Shown here one piece after another: positions 1-7,822 of a stretch of 27,677 nt of DNA. A program made the position numbers and the translations under genes. The stretch's first letter is position 1; each line of letters begins with the position of its first letter. The notes under the pieces were generated by a model that saw only the letters and a list, made by a program, of their open reading frames with translations, had not been told where the DNA came from and did no database searches. Location: NCBI GenBank assembly GCA_040386195.1, contig JAZKFV010000026.1, positions 1-27,677 of the forward strand. Direction: 5' to 3'. The DNA comes from JAJTCH01 sp040386195 (GTDB lineage Bacteria; Pseudomonadota; Alphaproteobacteria; Rickettsiales; UBA1997).

Positions 1-338
1 AAAGGTGCAAAATAAATTTGCTCGGGTTTTATTTTTAAATCATCAACAATTTTTTTAACCGCTTTAATTGCTGCCGCACAATTTTTTGAATGCAAATTTT
101 TAAAATCTAACCAATATTCAACTTGGTTTTGAAACTCACCAAAACAATCTTTTAATTTTGTTAAATTGCTTAAATTATTCGGGCGGTTATGTTTTAGAAC
201 GAGCTGGTTTTTTAAATACCAAATATCAATTTCAAAAGCGCGGAAGTTATTTTTATAGGCATTTTGAAAAGCTGCTAAAGTATTTTCTTTAATTTTTTCT
301 GCAACTAAACCGCGATGAGCAAAAATTTTTATCGGCAT
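1..338 (-). CDS. Glycerophosphodiester phosphodiesterase family protein (5' part only)
   Basis: The minus strand from 338 encodes about 112 residues and runs off the window, so the 3' part is missing. The protein begins MPIKIFAHRG and continues with ENTLAAFQNA and EIDIWYLKNQLVLKHN. These are the HRG, E-N-T and E-x-D motifs of the GDPD TIM-barrel family, with N where the usual catalytic-site motif reads HD. Such enzymes hydrolyse glycerophosphodiesters from phospholipid turnover to glycerol-3-phosphate and an alcohol. No signal peptide is visible, so it is probably cytoplasmic. The start codon lies only 4 bases from the cutA start on the other strand, so each gene's upstream signals must lie inside its neighbour. 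Family assignment is fairly secure; the exact substrate is unknown. Confidence 0.82.
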   Translation of the reverse strand, partial: MPIKIFAHRGLVAEKIKENTLAAFQNAYKNNFRAFEIDIWYLKNQLVLKHNRPNNLSNLTKLKDCFGEFQNQVEYWLDFKNLHSKNCAAAIKAVKKIVDDLKIKPEQIYFAP

Positions 339-342
339 ATTT

Positions 343-663
343 ATGAAACAATATTGTCTAATTAAAACTACATTTAAAAGCAAAGTTGCGGCGAAGAATA
401 TTGCCAAATTTTTACTTAAAAATAAGTTAATCGCTTGTGCACAAATTTCAACAATAGAAAGCCTTTATCTGTGGCAAGAAAAACTGGTTGATGAAAAGGA
501 GTTTTTGTTAACTTTGAAAACTAGAATTAATCTTTATAAAAAAGTTGAAAAAATTATTATCGCTAAACATTCCTACCAAGTTCCGCAAATTATTATGTTG
601 CCAATTAAAAACGCTTCCCAACCTTATCTGGATTGGCTAGAATCTTGTTTAAAAAACAACTAG
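343..663 (+). CDS. cutA: CutA1-like divalent cation tolerance protein
   Basis: This 106-residue protein has the size and pattern of CutA1. It shows an early A-x-x-I-A-x-x-L-L segment, then KLIACAQI, LYLWQEKL (the family's Y-x-W-x-x-x-x motif) and HSYQVPQIIMLPI near the end, followed by YLDWL. CutA1 forms very stable trimers with a ferredoxin-like fold resembling PII proteins. In E. coli it is linked to copper tolerance, but its biochemical role is still unclear. The gene is divergent from the GDPD gene with start codons 4 bases apart. No clear Shine-Dalgarno sequence precedes the ATG, so translation may be leaderless or weak. Confidence 0.88.
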   Translation: MKQYCLIKTTFKSKVAAKNIAKFLLKNKLIACAQISTIESLYLWQEKLVDEKEFLLTLKTRINLYKKVEKIIIAKHSYQVPQIIMLPIKNASQPYLDWLESCLKNN

Positions 664-755
664 AAAAATTATATTTAACAACTATATTTGCTAAGATTTT
701 TTAAATGCGCTTTTAAGTAGCATTAACTTTTCAAAGCTGACTAGCTCAAGATTTA

Positions 756-790
756 AAGAGCTTATCAAAATTCAAGAGCTTATCAAATTC
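756..790. repeat. Two-copy tandem repeat, 18 and 17 bp
   Basis: The unit AAGAGCTTATCAAAATTC at 756-773 is followed directly by a copy lacking one A at 774-790. It lies in the gap between cutA and rne and looks like a simple local duplication. No function is apparent. Confidence 0.8.
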
Positions 791-1045
791 ACTGGGACAA
801 TTTAATATTTTATGAATCAAATTTGGCAAAAATTTTTGGCAAAACATCTTAAAATCAACAAGCCATTGTTGGTTTTTTTGGGTGTATTCATAAAAAAAGT
901 AAAAAATTATACAGCAGAAATCTATCAACAATCATTTGGCATCGCCTTCAAAAATTGCTTTGGCACCATGATTAAAGAACGCGGTTCATCCTCAAAAATA
1001 TTACCGCCCCTGTTATTTTCTGTATAAAACTAACTATTTAAATTG

Positions 1046-1074
1046 TCCTTATTAACTTTAACTTTTAATAAGGA
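1046..1074 (+). promoter_or_regulatory. Hairpin sequestering the rne Shine-Dalgarno sequence
   Basis: TCCTTATTAA at 1046-1055 is the exact reverse complement of TTAATAAGGA at 1065-1074, giving a 10-bp stem with a 9-base loop. A flanking G1045/T1075 pair could extend it by one wobble. The right arm contains the AAGGA ribosome binding site that sits 2 bases before the rne ATG at 1077. Folding would hide the binding site. RNase E in E. coli limits its own synthesis through its 5' untranslated region, so a structure-based control of rne here is a reasonable inference. It could act as an RNase E cleavage target, a temperature-sensitive switch or a protein site. The stem is directly visible; the function is not tested. 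Confidence 0.6.
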
Positions 1075-1076
1075 TT

Positions 1077-3047
1077 ATGAACAAAACTATTTTAATCGAC
1101 GCAGCTCACAAAGAGGAGACTCGCGTTGCCGTTTTAGAAAACAGCATCTTACAAGACTTCGATCGCGAAGCTCTTGCCATCAAACAAATCAAAGGAAATA
1201 TCTATCTAGCCAAAGTAACCAGAGTGGAAGCTTCATTGCAGGCTGCTTTTGTTGATTATGGCTCTGATCGTCATGGCTTCTTGCCGTTTTCAGATATTCA
1301 TCCCGATTATTATCAACTCTCCGAAGCTGAAAGACAAAAAATTAAAGATTTAACCAAAGAGTCAGAATCTAAAGCCAAAGAAGAAGAGGCTGAAGAAAAT
1401 ATTCCAACTTCTTATACCCATAATCAAAACAACGAAGACTCACAAGCTGAAGTAACCGTCGGCTCTTTTGCGGTTGAAGATGAAACTGATTTGGGCGTGT
1501 CTAACGCGGTTAATTTTTATAAAAGATATAATATTCAAGATGTTATCAAGCCTGGACAAGTAATTTTGGTTCAGGTTCTAAAGGAAGAAAGAGGCAATAA
1601 AGGCGCCTCAATGACCACTTACATTTCTTTGGCGGGAAAATATTGTGTTTTAATGGCAAATACCGCCAATAAAGGCGGGGTTTCTAAAAAAGTTGATAAT
1701 TTTCGCGATCGCAAAATTCTGCGCACTATTTTAGAAGAAATCAATGTTCCGGTTGAAAAATCAGTAATTATTAGAACTGCTGGTGTTGGTAAAAAACCTG
1801 AAGACATTAGAAGAGATTACGATTATCTAGCGCGAGTTTGGAATAGCATCAGAGAAACCGCTTTAAGCTCAAACGCTCCATCATTCATTCACGCTGAAGA
1901 TGACATCATTAAAAAATGCATTCGTGATGTTTATAATGATGCAGTTAATGAAGTTATTATTGAAGGTAAAGAAGCTTTTGACGCAGTGATCAATTTTGTC
2001 AAATTGACTATGCCAGAAAGAGCTGCCAATGTTAAATTGCACGAAGAAAGAGTGCCAATTTTTAACAAATATAAAGTTGAGCAGCAAATCAGTTTGCTTT
2101 ATGAAAAACAAGTTTCTTTGCCATCAGGCGGTTCAATTGTCATTGACCACACTGAGGCATTAGTGGCAATTGACGTCAATTCTGGCAAAGCTAATCGCGA
2201 AACTGGCGTGGAAGAAACTGCTTATGCCACCAATATTGAAGCGGTTCGTGAAATTGCGCGCCAATTAAAACTTCGTGATTTGGCTGGTTTGGTAGTTATC
2301 GATTTTATCGATATGTACGATCAAAGACATCGCAGAAATGTTGAAAGAGCTTTGAGAGATTCTTTGCATAATGATCGCGCTAGAATTCAATTAGGTAGAA
2401 TCAGTATTTTTGGTTTGATGGAAATGTCGCGTCAAAGACTTGGTGCAAGTTTCTTTGAAACTATCACTGATCCTTGTGAACATTGCAACGGAACTGGCTA
2501 TGTTCGTTCGGTTGAAATTGTTGCGGTAAGTATTTTAAGAGCAATTCGCCACAGCTGCGCTGATCGCCAAGCTGGCGCAATTCACGTTTATACTTCAGCT
2601 GAAGTTATGGCTTATATTTTGAACTATAAACGCAATGAAATAAACGCTACTGAAAAAAGTTACGATATTCACATTTTCCTACACGCCGATGAAAATGCTG
2701 GTATTAACGGCTTTTCAATCAAAAAGAAAAAAGGTCTTTCTGATGAAGAAAAAAGAGAGTTAGAAATGGAAGTTTCAACCGGCAAGGTTAATAAACTTGG
2801 TATTGAAAGAAACTTTTTAGACGAAATTTCTGAAGAAGTTGAAGCGGGGGAAGTTAAAAAAGAACCACAACAACAAAGTGATCGTTATAATAAAAACAAC
2901 AGAAAAAACGGTCGTGATCGCAATAGAAATCGTGATCGCAAAGGCAATGATTTTCATCAGCGCAATCCAAAAAGAAATAATTTTGAAAATAAAAAAGAAA
3001 GCAGTTCTTTAATTGGTGGGCTTTTCGGCTTATTCAAAAAGAAATAA
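1077..3047 (+). CDS. rne: Ribonuclease E/G family endoribonuclease
   Basis: This 656-residue protein has the catalytic half of RNase E. An S1 RNA-binding region (about residues 37-190) begins GNIYLAKVTRVEASLQAAFVD and is split by a long acidic insert (about 85-145), as I recall for alphaproteobacterial forms. The DNase I-like catalytic part holds AIDVNSGKAN (Asp366) and VIDFIDM (Asp409/Asp412), matching the metal-binding aspartates. CEHCNGTG (Cys467, Cys470) is the zinc-link that joins subunits. A short arginine/asparagine-rich tail (about 590-640) ends in LIGGLFGLFKKK, so the degradosome scaffold is much shorter than in E. coli. It initiates mRNA decay and rRNA/tRNA processing. AAGGA precedes the ATG but lies in a hairpin. 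It is the first gene of a cluster with metW, rlpA and metZ. Confidence 0.93.
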   Translation: MNKTILIDAAHKEETRVAVLENSILQDFDREALAIKQIKGNIYLAKVTRVEASLQAAFVDYGSDRHGFLPFSDIHPDYYQLSEAERQKIKDLTKESESKAKEEEAEENIPTSYTHNQNNEDSQAEVTVGSFAVEDETDLGVSNAVNFYKRYNIQDVIKPGQVILVQVLKEERGNKGASMTTYISLAGKYCVLMANTANKGGVSKKVDNFRDRKILRTILEEINVPVEKSVIIRTAGVGKKPEDIRRDYDYLARVWNSIRETALSSNAPSFIHAEDDIIKKCIRDVYNDAVNEVIIEGKEAFDAVINFVKLTMPERAANVKLHEERVPIFNKYKVEQQISLLYEKQVSLPSGGSIVIDHTEALVAIDVNSGKANRETGVEETAYATNIEAVREIARQLKLRDLAGLVVIDFIDMYDQRHRRNVERALRDSLHNDRARIQLGRISIFGLMEMSRQRLGASFFETITDPCEHCNGTGYVRSVEIVAVSILRAIRHSCADRQAGAIHVYTSAEVMAYILNYKRNEINATEKSYDIHIFLHADENAGINGFSIKKKKGLSDEEKRELEMEVSTGKVNKLGIERNFLDEISEEVEAGEVKKEPQQQSDRYNKNNRKNGRDRNRNRDRKGNDFHQRNPKRNNFENKKESSSLIGGLFGLFKKK

Positions 3048-3067
3048 TAAATTAGGCTTGGCTAAGA

Positions 3068-3814
3068 ATGCAAAACCAACAATTCATCGGCAGCGCTATT
3101 AAAAAAACCAATATTCGCTTTGATCTTGAAATCATCGCTAGCTTGATCAAAGAGAAATCAAAGGTTTTAGATATTGGTTGCGGCAATGGTGATTTGCTTC
3201 AATATCTTAAAGCCAATAAGGAAGTTGATTGTCGCGGTTTAGAAATTATTCAGTCGGATGTAAGTTTGGCGCTGGCAAAAGGTATTTCAGTTATGCAAGG
3301 CAATGCTGAAAATGATTTGGTTTATTATCCGGATGATAGTTTTGATTACGCCATTCTTAGCCAAACTCTACAAGCCACTAAAAATCCTGACGAAATAATT
3401 CGTCAAATGCTCAGAATTGCCAAATTTGCTATCATTTCTTTTCCCAATTTTGCTCATTATAAAAATCGTTTTTATCTAGGATTAAAAGGTAAAATGCCGG
3501 TTAGTAAAACCATTCCTTACCAATGGTTTGACACGCCAAATATTCATTTTTGTTCGATTAAAGATTTTGAAGAATTATGTTTGAAGATGAATTTTATTGT
3601 CAAAAATCGCAGCTATTTTACCAACAAACGCAAGCTTGACAACTTCATTGGTAATAAAATTTTCGCTAATTTTTTTGCCGAATATGGTTTGTTTTTAATC
3701 ACCAAAAATGAAATTAGACTTGCAACTGAGCCGCAATTAATTTTAAATAAGCAGTCCAAATTATTCATTAGTCAAAGCAAGCCGGTGCTTGCTAATGATG
3801 CTAATTCCTATTAA
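3068..3814 (+). CDS. metW: Methionine biosynthesis protein MetW (SAM-dependent methyltransferase fold)
   Basis: The 248-residue protein carries the SAM-binding motif VLDIGCGNGDLL at about residues 33-44. It also has segments I recognise from MetW: PDDSFDYAILSQTLQA, AIISFPNFAHYKNR and PYQWFDTPNIHFCSIKDFEE. MetW acts with the homoserine O-acyltransferase MetX in methionine synthesis in proteobacteria; whether it methylates anything is not settled. The family core ends near residue 220, and the last ~25 residues look like an unconserved tail. It starts 20 bp after rne and ends 15 bp before rlpA, so it is probably in the same transcript. metX is absent from this window although metZ, the next pathway enzyme, lies two genes downstream. 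Confidence 0.92.
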   Translation: MQNQQFIGSAIKKTNIRFDLEIIASLIKEKSKVLDIGCGNGDLLQYLKANKEVDCRGLEIIQSDVSLALAKGISVMQGNAENDLVYYPDDSFDYAILSQTLQATKNPDEIIRQMLRIAKFAIISFPNFAHYKNRFYLGLKGKMPVSKTIPYQWFDTPNIHFCSIKDFEELCLKMNFIVKNRSYFTNKRKLDNFIGNKIFANFFAEYGLFLITKNEIRLATEPQLILNKQSKLFISQSKPVLANDANSY

Positions 3815-3829
3815 CAAATTTAATCGTTA

Positions 3830-4522
3830 ATGAAAAAAATATGCTTAATGTTTTCATTAACCATTCTTTTGCTGGGTTCATGCGGTAATGAAACTAACTA
3901 TCATAAAAAACCTCGCACCAATAAATTTTCGCATCTGGAAAAAAATAATTCCAAACAATTATCCAAAAAAAAATTGCCACCAACTGAGTTAATTCAAATT
4001 GGTTTGGGTGGACAAAAAAGATATGCTTTGAAAGATAATTCGAACCGTGAAGAATCTTTTGTAAGTAGTGATGAACAGGCGATTTCTGATAGCTATATTA
4101 CTGATGATGGAACTTATATTGGCAAATATAAAATCGGCAACCCATATCAAATTTTTGGCAAAACTTATCAACCGCAAGAATATACTAATTTTGAAGAAGT
4201 TGGAGTTGCTTCTTGGTATGGTGATGATTTTCACGGCAAGGCAACTGCCAATGGCGAAGTTTATCACAAAGGCGATATGACTGCAGCTCATCCAACTCTA
4301 CCTTTGCCTTCAATTGTTAGAATTACTAATTTGGATAATGGCAAGACGGTGAAGGTGCGCGTCAATGATCGTGGTCCTTTTTCTAAAAAGAGAATTGTTG
4401 ATGTTTCTGAAAAAGCTGCCAAAGAATTAGGATTTAAAAATAAAGGAACTGCCAATGTCAAATTAGAATTTTTAAAAGAAGATACTGAAGAAATGCTCCA
4501 AAAATTAGGAATTAACCAATAA
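3830..4522 (+). CDS. rlpA: RlpA-like lipoprotein with double-psi beta-barrel domain
   Basis: The 230-residue protein begins with a lipoprotein signal: basic MKK, a hydrophobic core and lipobox LLGSC, with Cys18 as the lipidated residue. A low-complexity, lysine- and asparagine-rich linker follows. The double-psi barrel (about residues 125-222) shows GVASWYGDDFHGKATANGE and RVNDRGPF, whose Asp180 aligns with the conserved catalytic aspartate of RlpA. RlpA proteins are outer-membrane lipoproteins; in Pseudomonas the protein is a lytic transglycosylase cutting peptidoglycan that lacks stem peptides and helps daughter-cell separation. The usual C-terminal SPOR domain is absent, so septal targeting by that route is not expected. 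It sits between metW and metZ, 11 bp before the latter. Confidence 0.9.
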   Translation: MKKICLMFSLTILLLGSCGNETNYHKKPRTNKFSHLEKNNSKQLSKKKLPPTELIQIGLGGQKRYALKDNSNREESFVSSDEQAISDSYITDDGTYIGKYKIGNPYQIFGKTYQPQEYTNFEEVGVASWYGDDFHGKATANGEVYHKGDMTAAHPTLPLPSIVRITNLDNGKTVKVRVNDRGPFSKKRIVDVSEKAAKELGFKNKGTANVKLEFLKEDTEEMLQKLGINQ

Positions 4523-4533
4523 TAATTAAAAAT

Positions 4534-5736
4534 ATGTCGAACTATAAAAATAAAGAAATCGATTTTTCAAAAGCTGGTTTAGAAACCAAAATGATTCGCG
4601 GCGGAACTTTGCGTTCCAACTTTGGTGAAACTGCAGAAGCAATTTTTATGAATTCTGGCTTCACCTATAATTCTGCCGAAACTGCTGAAAATCGTTTTAA
4701 TGGTGAAGAGCCTGGCTTTGTTTATTCACGCTACTTAAATCCAACTTTAAAAATGTTGGAAGATCGCCTTTGTTTGCTTGAAAATGCTCCGGCAGCTTGC
4801 GTGATGGCAAGTGGAATGGCGGCAGTTTTTGGTTCAATTATGTGCCAAATCAAAGCTGGCGATCACTTTATTGCTTCTCGCGCTTTGTTTGGATCTTGCT
4901 TTTATATTGCTACAAAAATTCTGCCTAATTACGGCGTGGAAGTTACTTTAGTTGACGGCACTAAAATTGATGAATTTAGAAAAGCTTTCAAAGCGAATAC
5001 AAAATTAGTTTTTATTGAAACTCCTTCTAATCCCAATCTTGATTTGGTTGATATCAAAGCAGTTGCTGATCTATGCAAACAAAATAACGCTAAATTAATT
5101 GTCGATAATATTTTTGCCTCAGCTTTAATTCAAAAACCATTACAGCTTGGTGCCGACATTGTGGTCTATTCAACCACCAAACATATGGACGGGCAGGGCA
5201 GAAGTTTGGGTGGTGCAGTTTTGGGTAGTGAGGAATTTATCAAAGAAATTTTATTACCATTTCATCGCCACACCGGGCCAGCGCTTAGTCCTTTTAATGC
5301 TTGGATAATTTTAAAAGCTTTGGAAACTTTTCCACTGCGAATTGAAAGACATTGTCAAAACGCTTTAAAAATTGCTCAATTTTTAGAAACTCATCCAAAA
5401 ATTAAGCGAGTGATTTATCCAGGTCTAAAATCGCATCCGCAATATGATATTGCTCAAAAACAAATGGAAAATGGCGGAGCTTTAATTGCTTTTGAAGTGC
5501 GGGGCGATAAAAAGGCGGTGTTTAAATTTATGAACAGTTTGAGAATCATCGATATTTCCAATAACCTTGGCGATGCCAAAAGTTTGATAACTCATCCTGC
5601 AACTACAACTCACTCAAATATGACTGCTGAGCAACGAGCTGAGATTGGTATTAATGATTCAATGTGTCGTCTTTCAGTTGGGCTGGAGAATGTTGAGGAT
5701 TTGATCGGAGATTTGGAAGCTGGATTGTCTGAATAG
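4534..5736 (+). CDS. metZ: O-succinylhomoserine sulfhydrylase (Cys/Met metabolism PLP enzyme)
   Basis: The 400-residue protein belongs to the Cys/Met metabolism PLP enzymes. PGFVYSRYLNPT and the ASGMAA cofactor segment are at the expected spacing. STTKHMDGQGR contains Lys216, the residue expected to form the Schiff base with pyridoxal phosphate. NLGDAKSLITHPATTTH is the conserved C-terminal substrate-site motif. The length and GxFxYSR-type motif fit MetZ, which joins O-acylhomoserine and sulfide to give homocysteine directly. MetB or MetY specificity cannot be fully excluded from sequence alone. The nearby MetW supports the MetZ call. A strong hairpin terminator follows the stop codon. Confidence 0.9.
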   Translation: MSNYKNKEIDFSKAGLETKMIRGGTLRSNFGETAEAIFMNSGFTYNSAETAENRFNGEEPGFVYSRYLNPTLKMLEDRLCLLENAPAACVMASGMAAVFGSIMCQIKAGDHFIASRALFGSCFYIATKILPNYGVEVTLVDGTKIDEFRKAFKANTKLVFIETPSNPNLDLVDIKAVADLCKQNNAKLIVDNIFASALIQKPLQLGADIVVYSTTKHMDGQGRSLGGAVLGSEEFIKEILLPFHRHTGPALSPFNAWIILKALETFPLRIERHCQNALKIAQFLETHPKIKRVIYPGLKSHPQYDIAQKQMENGGALIAFEVRGDKKAVFKFMNSLRIIDISNNLGDAKSLITHPATTTHSNMTAEQRAEIGINDSMCRLSVGLENVEDLIGDLEAGLSE

Positions 5737-5748
5737 TCGGTTAATCAT

Positions 5749-5787
5749 AAAAACTGGATTGCTGAGCTGTGTAACAATCCAGTTTTT
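5749..5787. terminator. Bidirectional intrinsic terminator between metZ and ssb
   Basis: AAAAACTGGATTG at 5749-5761 and CAATCCAGTTTTT at 5775-5787 form a perfect 13-bp inverted repeat with a 13-base loop. An A-run on one side and a T-run on the other give a U-tract for both transcripts. It sits between two convergent genes, where a shared terminator is expected. Confidence 0.9.
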
Positions 5788-5803
5788 AAATTTTTAAAAA
5801 ATC

Positions 5804-6289
5804 TTAGAAAGGAATGTCGTCATCCAAATCTTCATTATGTCCACCAGAATCATTATTCTTAGTATTTTTAGCTGAAGAATTTTTTGGGCTAGAATCGTAA
5901 TTGTCATAATTTGCACCGCCAGCATTGCCGCCAGAGCTACGATTAGCTGAATCTAAAATTTGCAAAGTAGAATTAAAATTTTGTAAAACAATTTCAGTAG
6001 TATATTTATCAGCCCCATCTTTATCAGTCCATTTTCTAGTTTGAAGCTGACCTTCAACATAAAGTTTTGAACCTTTTTTGACATAGTTTTTAACGATTCC
6101 AACCAAGCCTTGCGAGAAAACTACTAAGCGATGCCATTCAGTTTTATCTTTTTTTTCGCCGGTTGCCTTATCTTTCCAACTTTCAGAAGTGGCAAGTGAA
6201 AAACTGGCAATTTCTCTGCCATCGTTGGTATTTCTGATTTCTGGGTCGCTACCAACATTTCCAACTAGGATTACTTTGTTAATTGACAT
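5804..6289 (-). CDS. ssb: Single-stranded DNA-binding protein
   Basis: The 161-residue protein starts MSINKVILVGNVGSDPEIR, followed by the OB-fold core with EWHRLVVF, KKGSKLYVEGQLQTRKW and TTEIVLQNF (to about residue 110). A glycine/asparagine/serine-rich flexible linker leads to the acidic tail DDDIPF, the tip that binds partner proteins in replication and repair. Size and architecture are those of a normal bacterial SSB working as a tetramer on single-stranded DNA. It lies 100 bp downstream of tlyC on the same strand and ends against the shared terminator with metZ. Confidence 0.97.
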   Translation of the reverse strand: MSINKVILVGNVGSDPEIRNTNDGREIASFSLATSESWKDKATGEKKDKTEWHRLVVFSQGLVGIVKNYVKKGSKLYVEGQLQTRKWTDKDGADKYTTEIVLQNFNSTLQILDSANRSSGGNAGGANYDNYDSSPKNSSAKNTKNNDSGGHNEDLDDDIPF

Positions 6290-6389
6290 AAATTTGATTA
6301 TTTTTGTAGGTTAATATTTTGGGTAAATTAGGAGTTCAAATTCTAGCCAGTAAATCTGATTTTAAAAGTTATTATTTAGACATTATTAA

Positions 6390-7343
6390 CTAATTATTTT
6401 TATCCAACTTAGAAATTTCAACTAATTTAACTGATCTGGCATCGGCATCAAGAACTTTGAATCTAATGCTGGCATTGTGATCGTAAATTTCACCAATTTC
6501 AGGAACTTTTTTAAATATAGCAAAAACTAATCCGCCAACAGTTTCAAAGTCGCTGTCAATATCATCGACTAATAAATTATTTTCTAAAAATTCAGAAATT
6601 TTCTCAATTTCAACTCGACCTCCAACTTGCATAATTGTGTTGTCAATTTTTTTAATTCTTAGATAAATATTATCATCGGGAATGTCGTGCTCATCTTCAA
6701 TTTCACCAACAATTTCTTCAACAATATCTTCAATTGAAACCAGTCCATCAGTTCCGCCATATTCATCAAGAACAATGGCAATGTGAACTCGTGAAGAACG
6801 CATTTTTAACAACAAATCAATGATGCGCATTGAATGAGGAACATATAAAATCTTACGAATGATATTGGCGATTTTAAAATTATCTAATTTTGTTCCATCC
6901 TCAGAAGCGATAAATTTTGCCAAATCTTTACTATGAATAAAGCCAACAATATTGTCTAAATTACGTCTAAAAACTGGAATTCGACTATGTTCACTTTCAA
7001 TGATTAATTTTTTGATATCTTCCAAGCTGGAATCGTATTGAACAGCAACCACATCGGTTCTTGGCGTCATCACATCGCCAACTTTAGTATCTTCAATATT
7101 AACAATATTTTTAACCATCTTCTTTTCTTCAGAGGTAATCAAGCCATTCTTTTGGCAATTATCAATGGCTTTGTTCAGAGATTTTAAAAGGCTAGGCTTG
7201 TTGTTTTTGCCTAAAATCACATTAACAGAGTGATTAATTTTGTTGATATGATCGGAAATGGTTTGGTGAGTTTTTATTTTTTTGCTTGGGGTTTTTGCAG
7301 GAGCAACAGCTGTGTCAATTTTTGTTTTCGACTGATCTTCCAT
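6390..7343 (-). CDS. tlyC: CorC/TlyC-type CBS-domain protein
   Basis: The 317-residue protein has two CBS motifs (about 90-148 and 155-212), beginning at VGDVMTPRTDVVAV and containing HSRIPVFRRNLDNIVGFIH and LDEYGGTDGLVSIEDIVEE. A CorC_HlyC transporter-associated domain follows (about 225-312). The first 60 residues are polar and there is no DUF21 membrane domain. The protein therefore resembles short CorC and the rickettsial TlyC, not full-length HlyC-like transporters. Family members are linked to magnesium/cobalt efflux, and the rickettsial one has been called a haemolysin, but neither role is shown by this sequence. It follows the nuoABC cluster and an unknown membrane protein on the same strand. 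Confidence 0.88.
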   Translation of the reverse strand: MEDQSKTKIDTAVAPAKTPSKKIKTHQTISDHINKINHSVNVILGKNNKPSLLKSLNKAIDNCQKNGLITSEEKKMVKNIVNIEDTKVGDVMTPRTDVVAVQYDSSLEDIKKLIIESEHSRIPVFRRNLDNIVGFIHSKDLAKFIASEDGTKLDNFKIANIIRKILYVPHSMRIIDLLLKMRSSRVHIAIVLDEYGGTDGLVSIEDIVEEIVGEIEDEHDIPDDNIYLRIKKIDNTIMQVGGRVEIEKISEFLENNLLVDDIDSDFETVGGLVFAIFKKVPEIGEIYDHNASIRFKVLDADARSVKLVEISKLDKNN

Positions 7344-7373
7344 AAATTGGGGTTGTAGTTAATAAAAAGTTTA

Positions 7374-7808
7374 TTATTTGATTAAATATTCTAAAAAATA
7401 AACGATAACATAAAGATCAATAGCAGTAGCAACAATTGGAGGATTCCACTTAGTGAAAGGTTCTTTTAAAAATAATTTCCTACAAAATCTTTTGAAACGA
7501 TCTTTTTTTAAACGTTCTTTTTCTTCCTGACTTAAAGGTGGTTTTTTAGGAGAACATCTTCTGATAATAAAAATATGCCAGACAAAATAGGCGATGACTA
7601 AAACAGATAAAAACCATTTGATCAATATTAAGTTGATCCACAAAACTAATTTATTGATAAAAAAAGAAATAAAGTAAGCGGCGCCGCCCCAAACCCACAG
7701 AACAATAACTAAATCTTCTTTACCATCGTGAACTAGATCGAAATGATGTTTAATTTTAGGGAAATGTTTTTCACAAAATAATTTCATAGCCAATCTAATT
7801 GCTGTCAT
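7374..7808 (-). CDS. Membrane protein of unknown function, downstream of nuoC
   Basis: I do not recognise this 144-residue protein. It begins with an amphipathic basic segment and then FDLVHDGKEDL. Two hydrophobic stretches follow (about residues 32-53 and 56-84), then a basic cytoplasmic-looking loop containing KKPPLSQEEKERLKK. A third hydrophobic stretch lies near the C-terminus (about 122-142). It starts 14 bp after the nuoC stop and ends 30 bp before tlyC, so it is probably in the same transcript. Position alone could suggest a link to respiratory complex I or the membrane, but this is only inference. Confidence 0.7.
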   Translation of the reverse strand: MTAIRLAMKLFCEKHFPKIKHHFDLVHDGKEDLVIVLWVWGGAAYFISFFINKLVLWINLILIKWFLSVLVIAYFVWHIFIIRRCSPKKPPLSQEEKERLKKDRFKRFCRKLFLKEPFTKWNPPIVATAIDLYVIVYFLEYLIK

Positions 7809-7822
7809 AAGCTTTGCTGCGT

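Larger units (their letters stand above)
664..1076. other. Intergenic stretch without a convincing gene
   Basis: Two overlapping short frames exist here on opposite strands (746-931 minus and 812-1027 plus). Neither resembles a family I recognise, and their compositions look like random AT-rich translation. The visible structure is a short tandem duplication at 756-790 and the hairpin at 1046-1074 covering the rne ribosome binding site. The rne promoter should lie in this stretch, but I cannot place it with confidence. A decayed gene or a small RNA is possible. Confidence 0.5.

Noticed and set aside
746..1027. Two short overlapping frames on opposite strands between cutA and rne
   Set aside because: No recognisable family, no ribosome binding site, and compositions like random AT-rich translation. 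Overlapping each other, at most one could be real.
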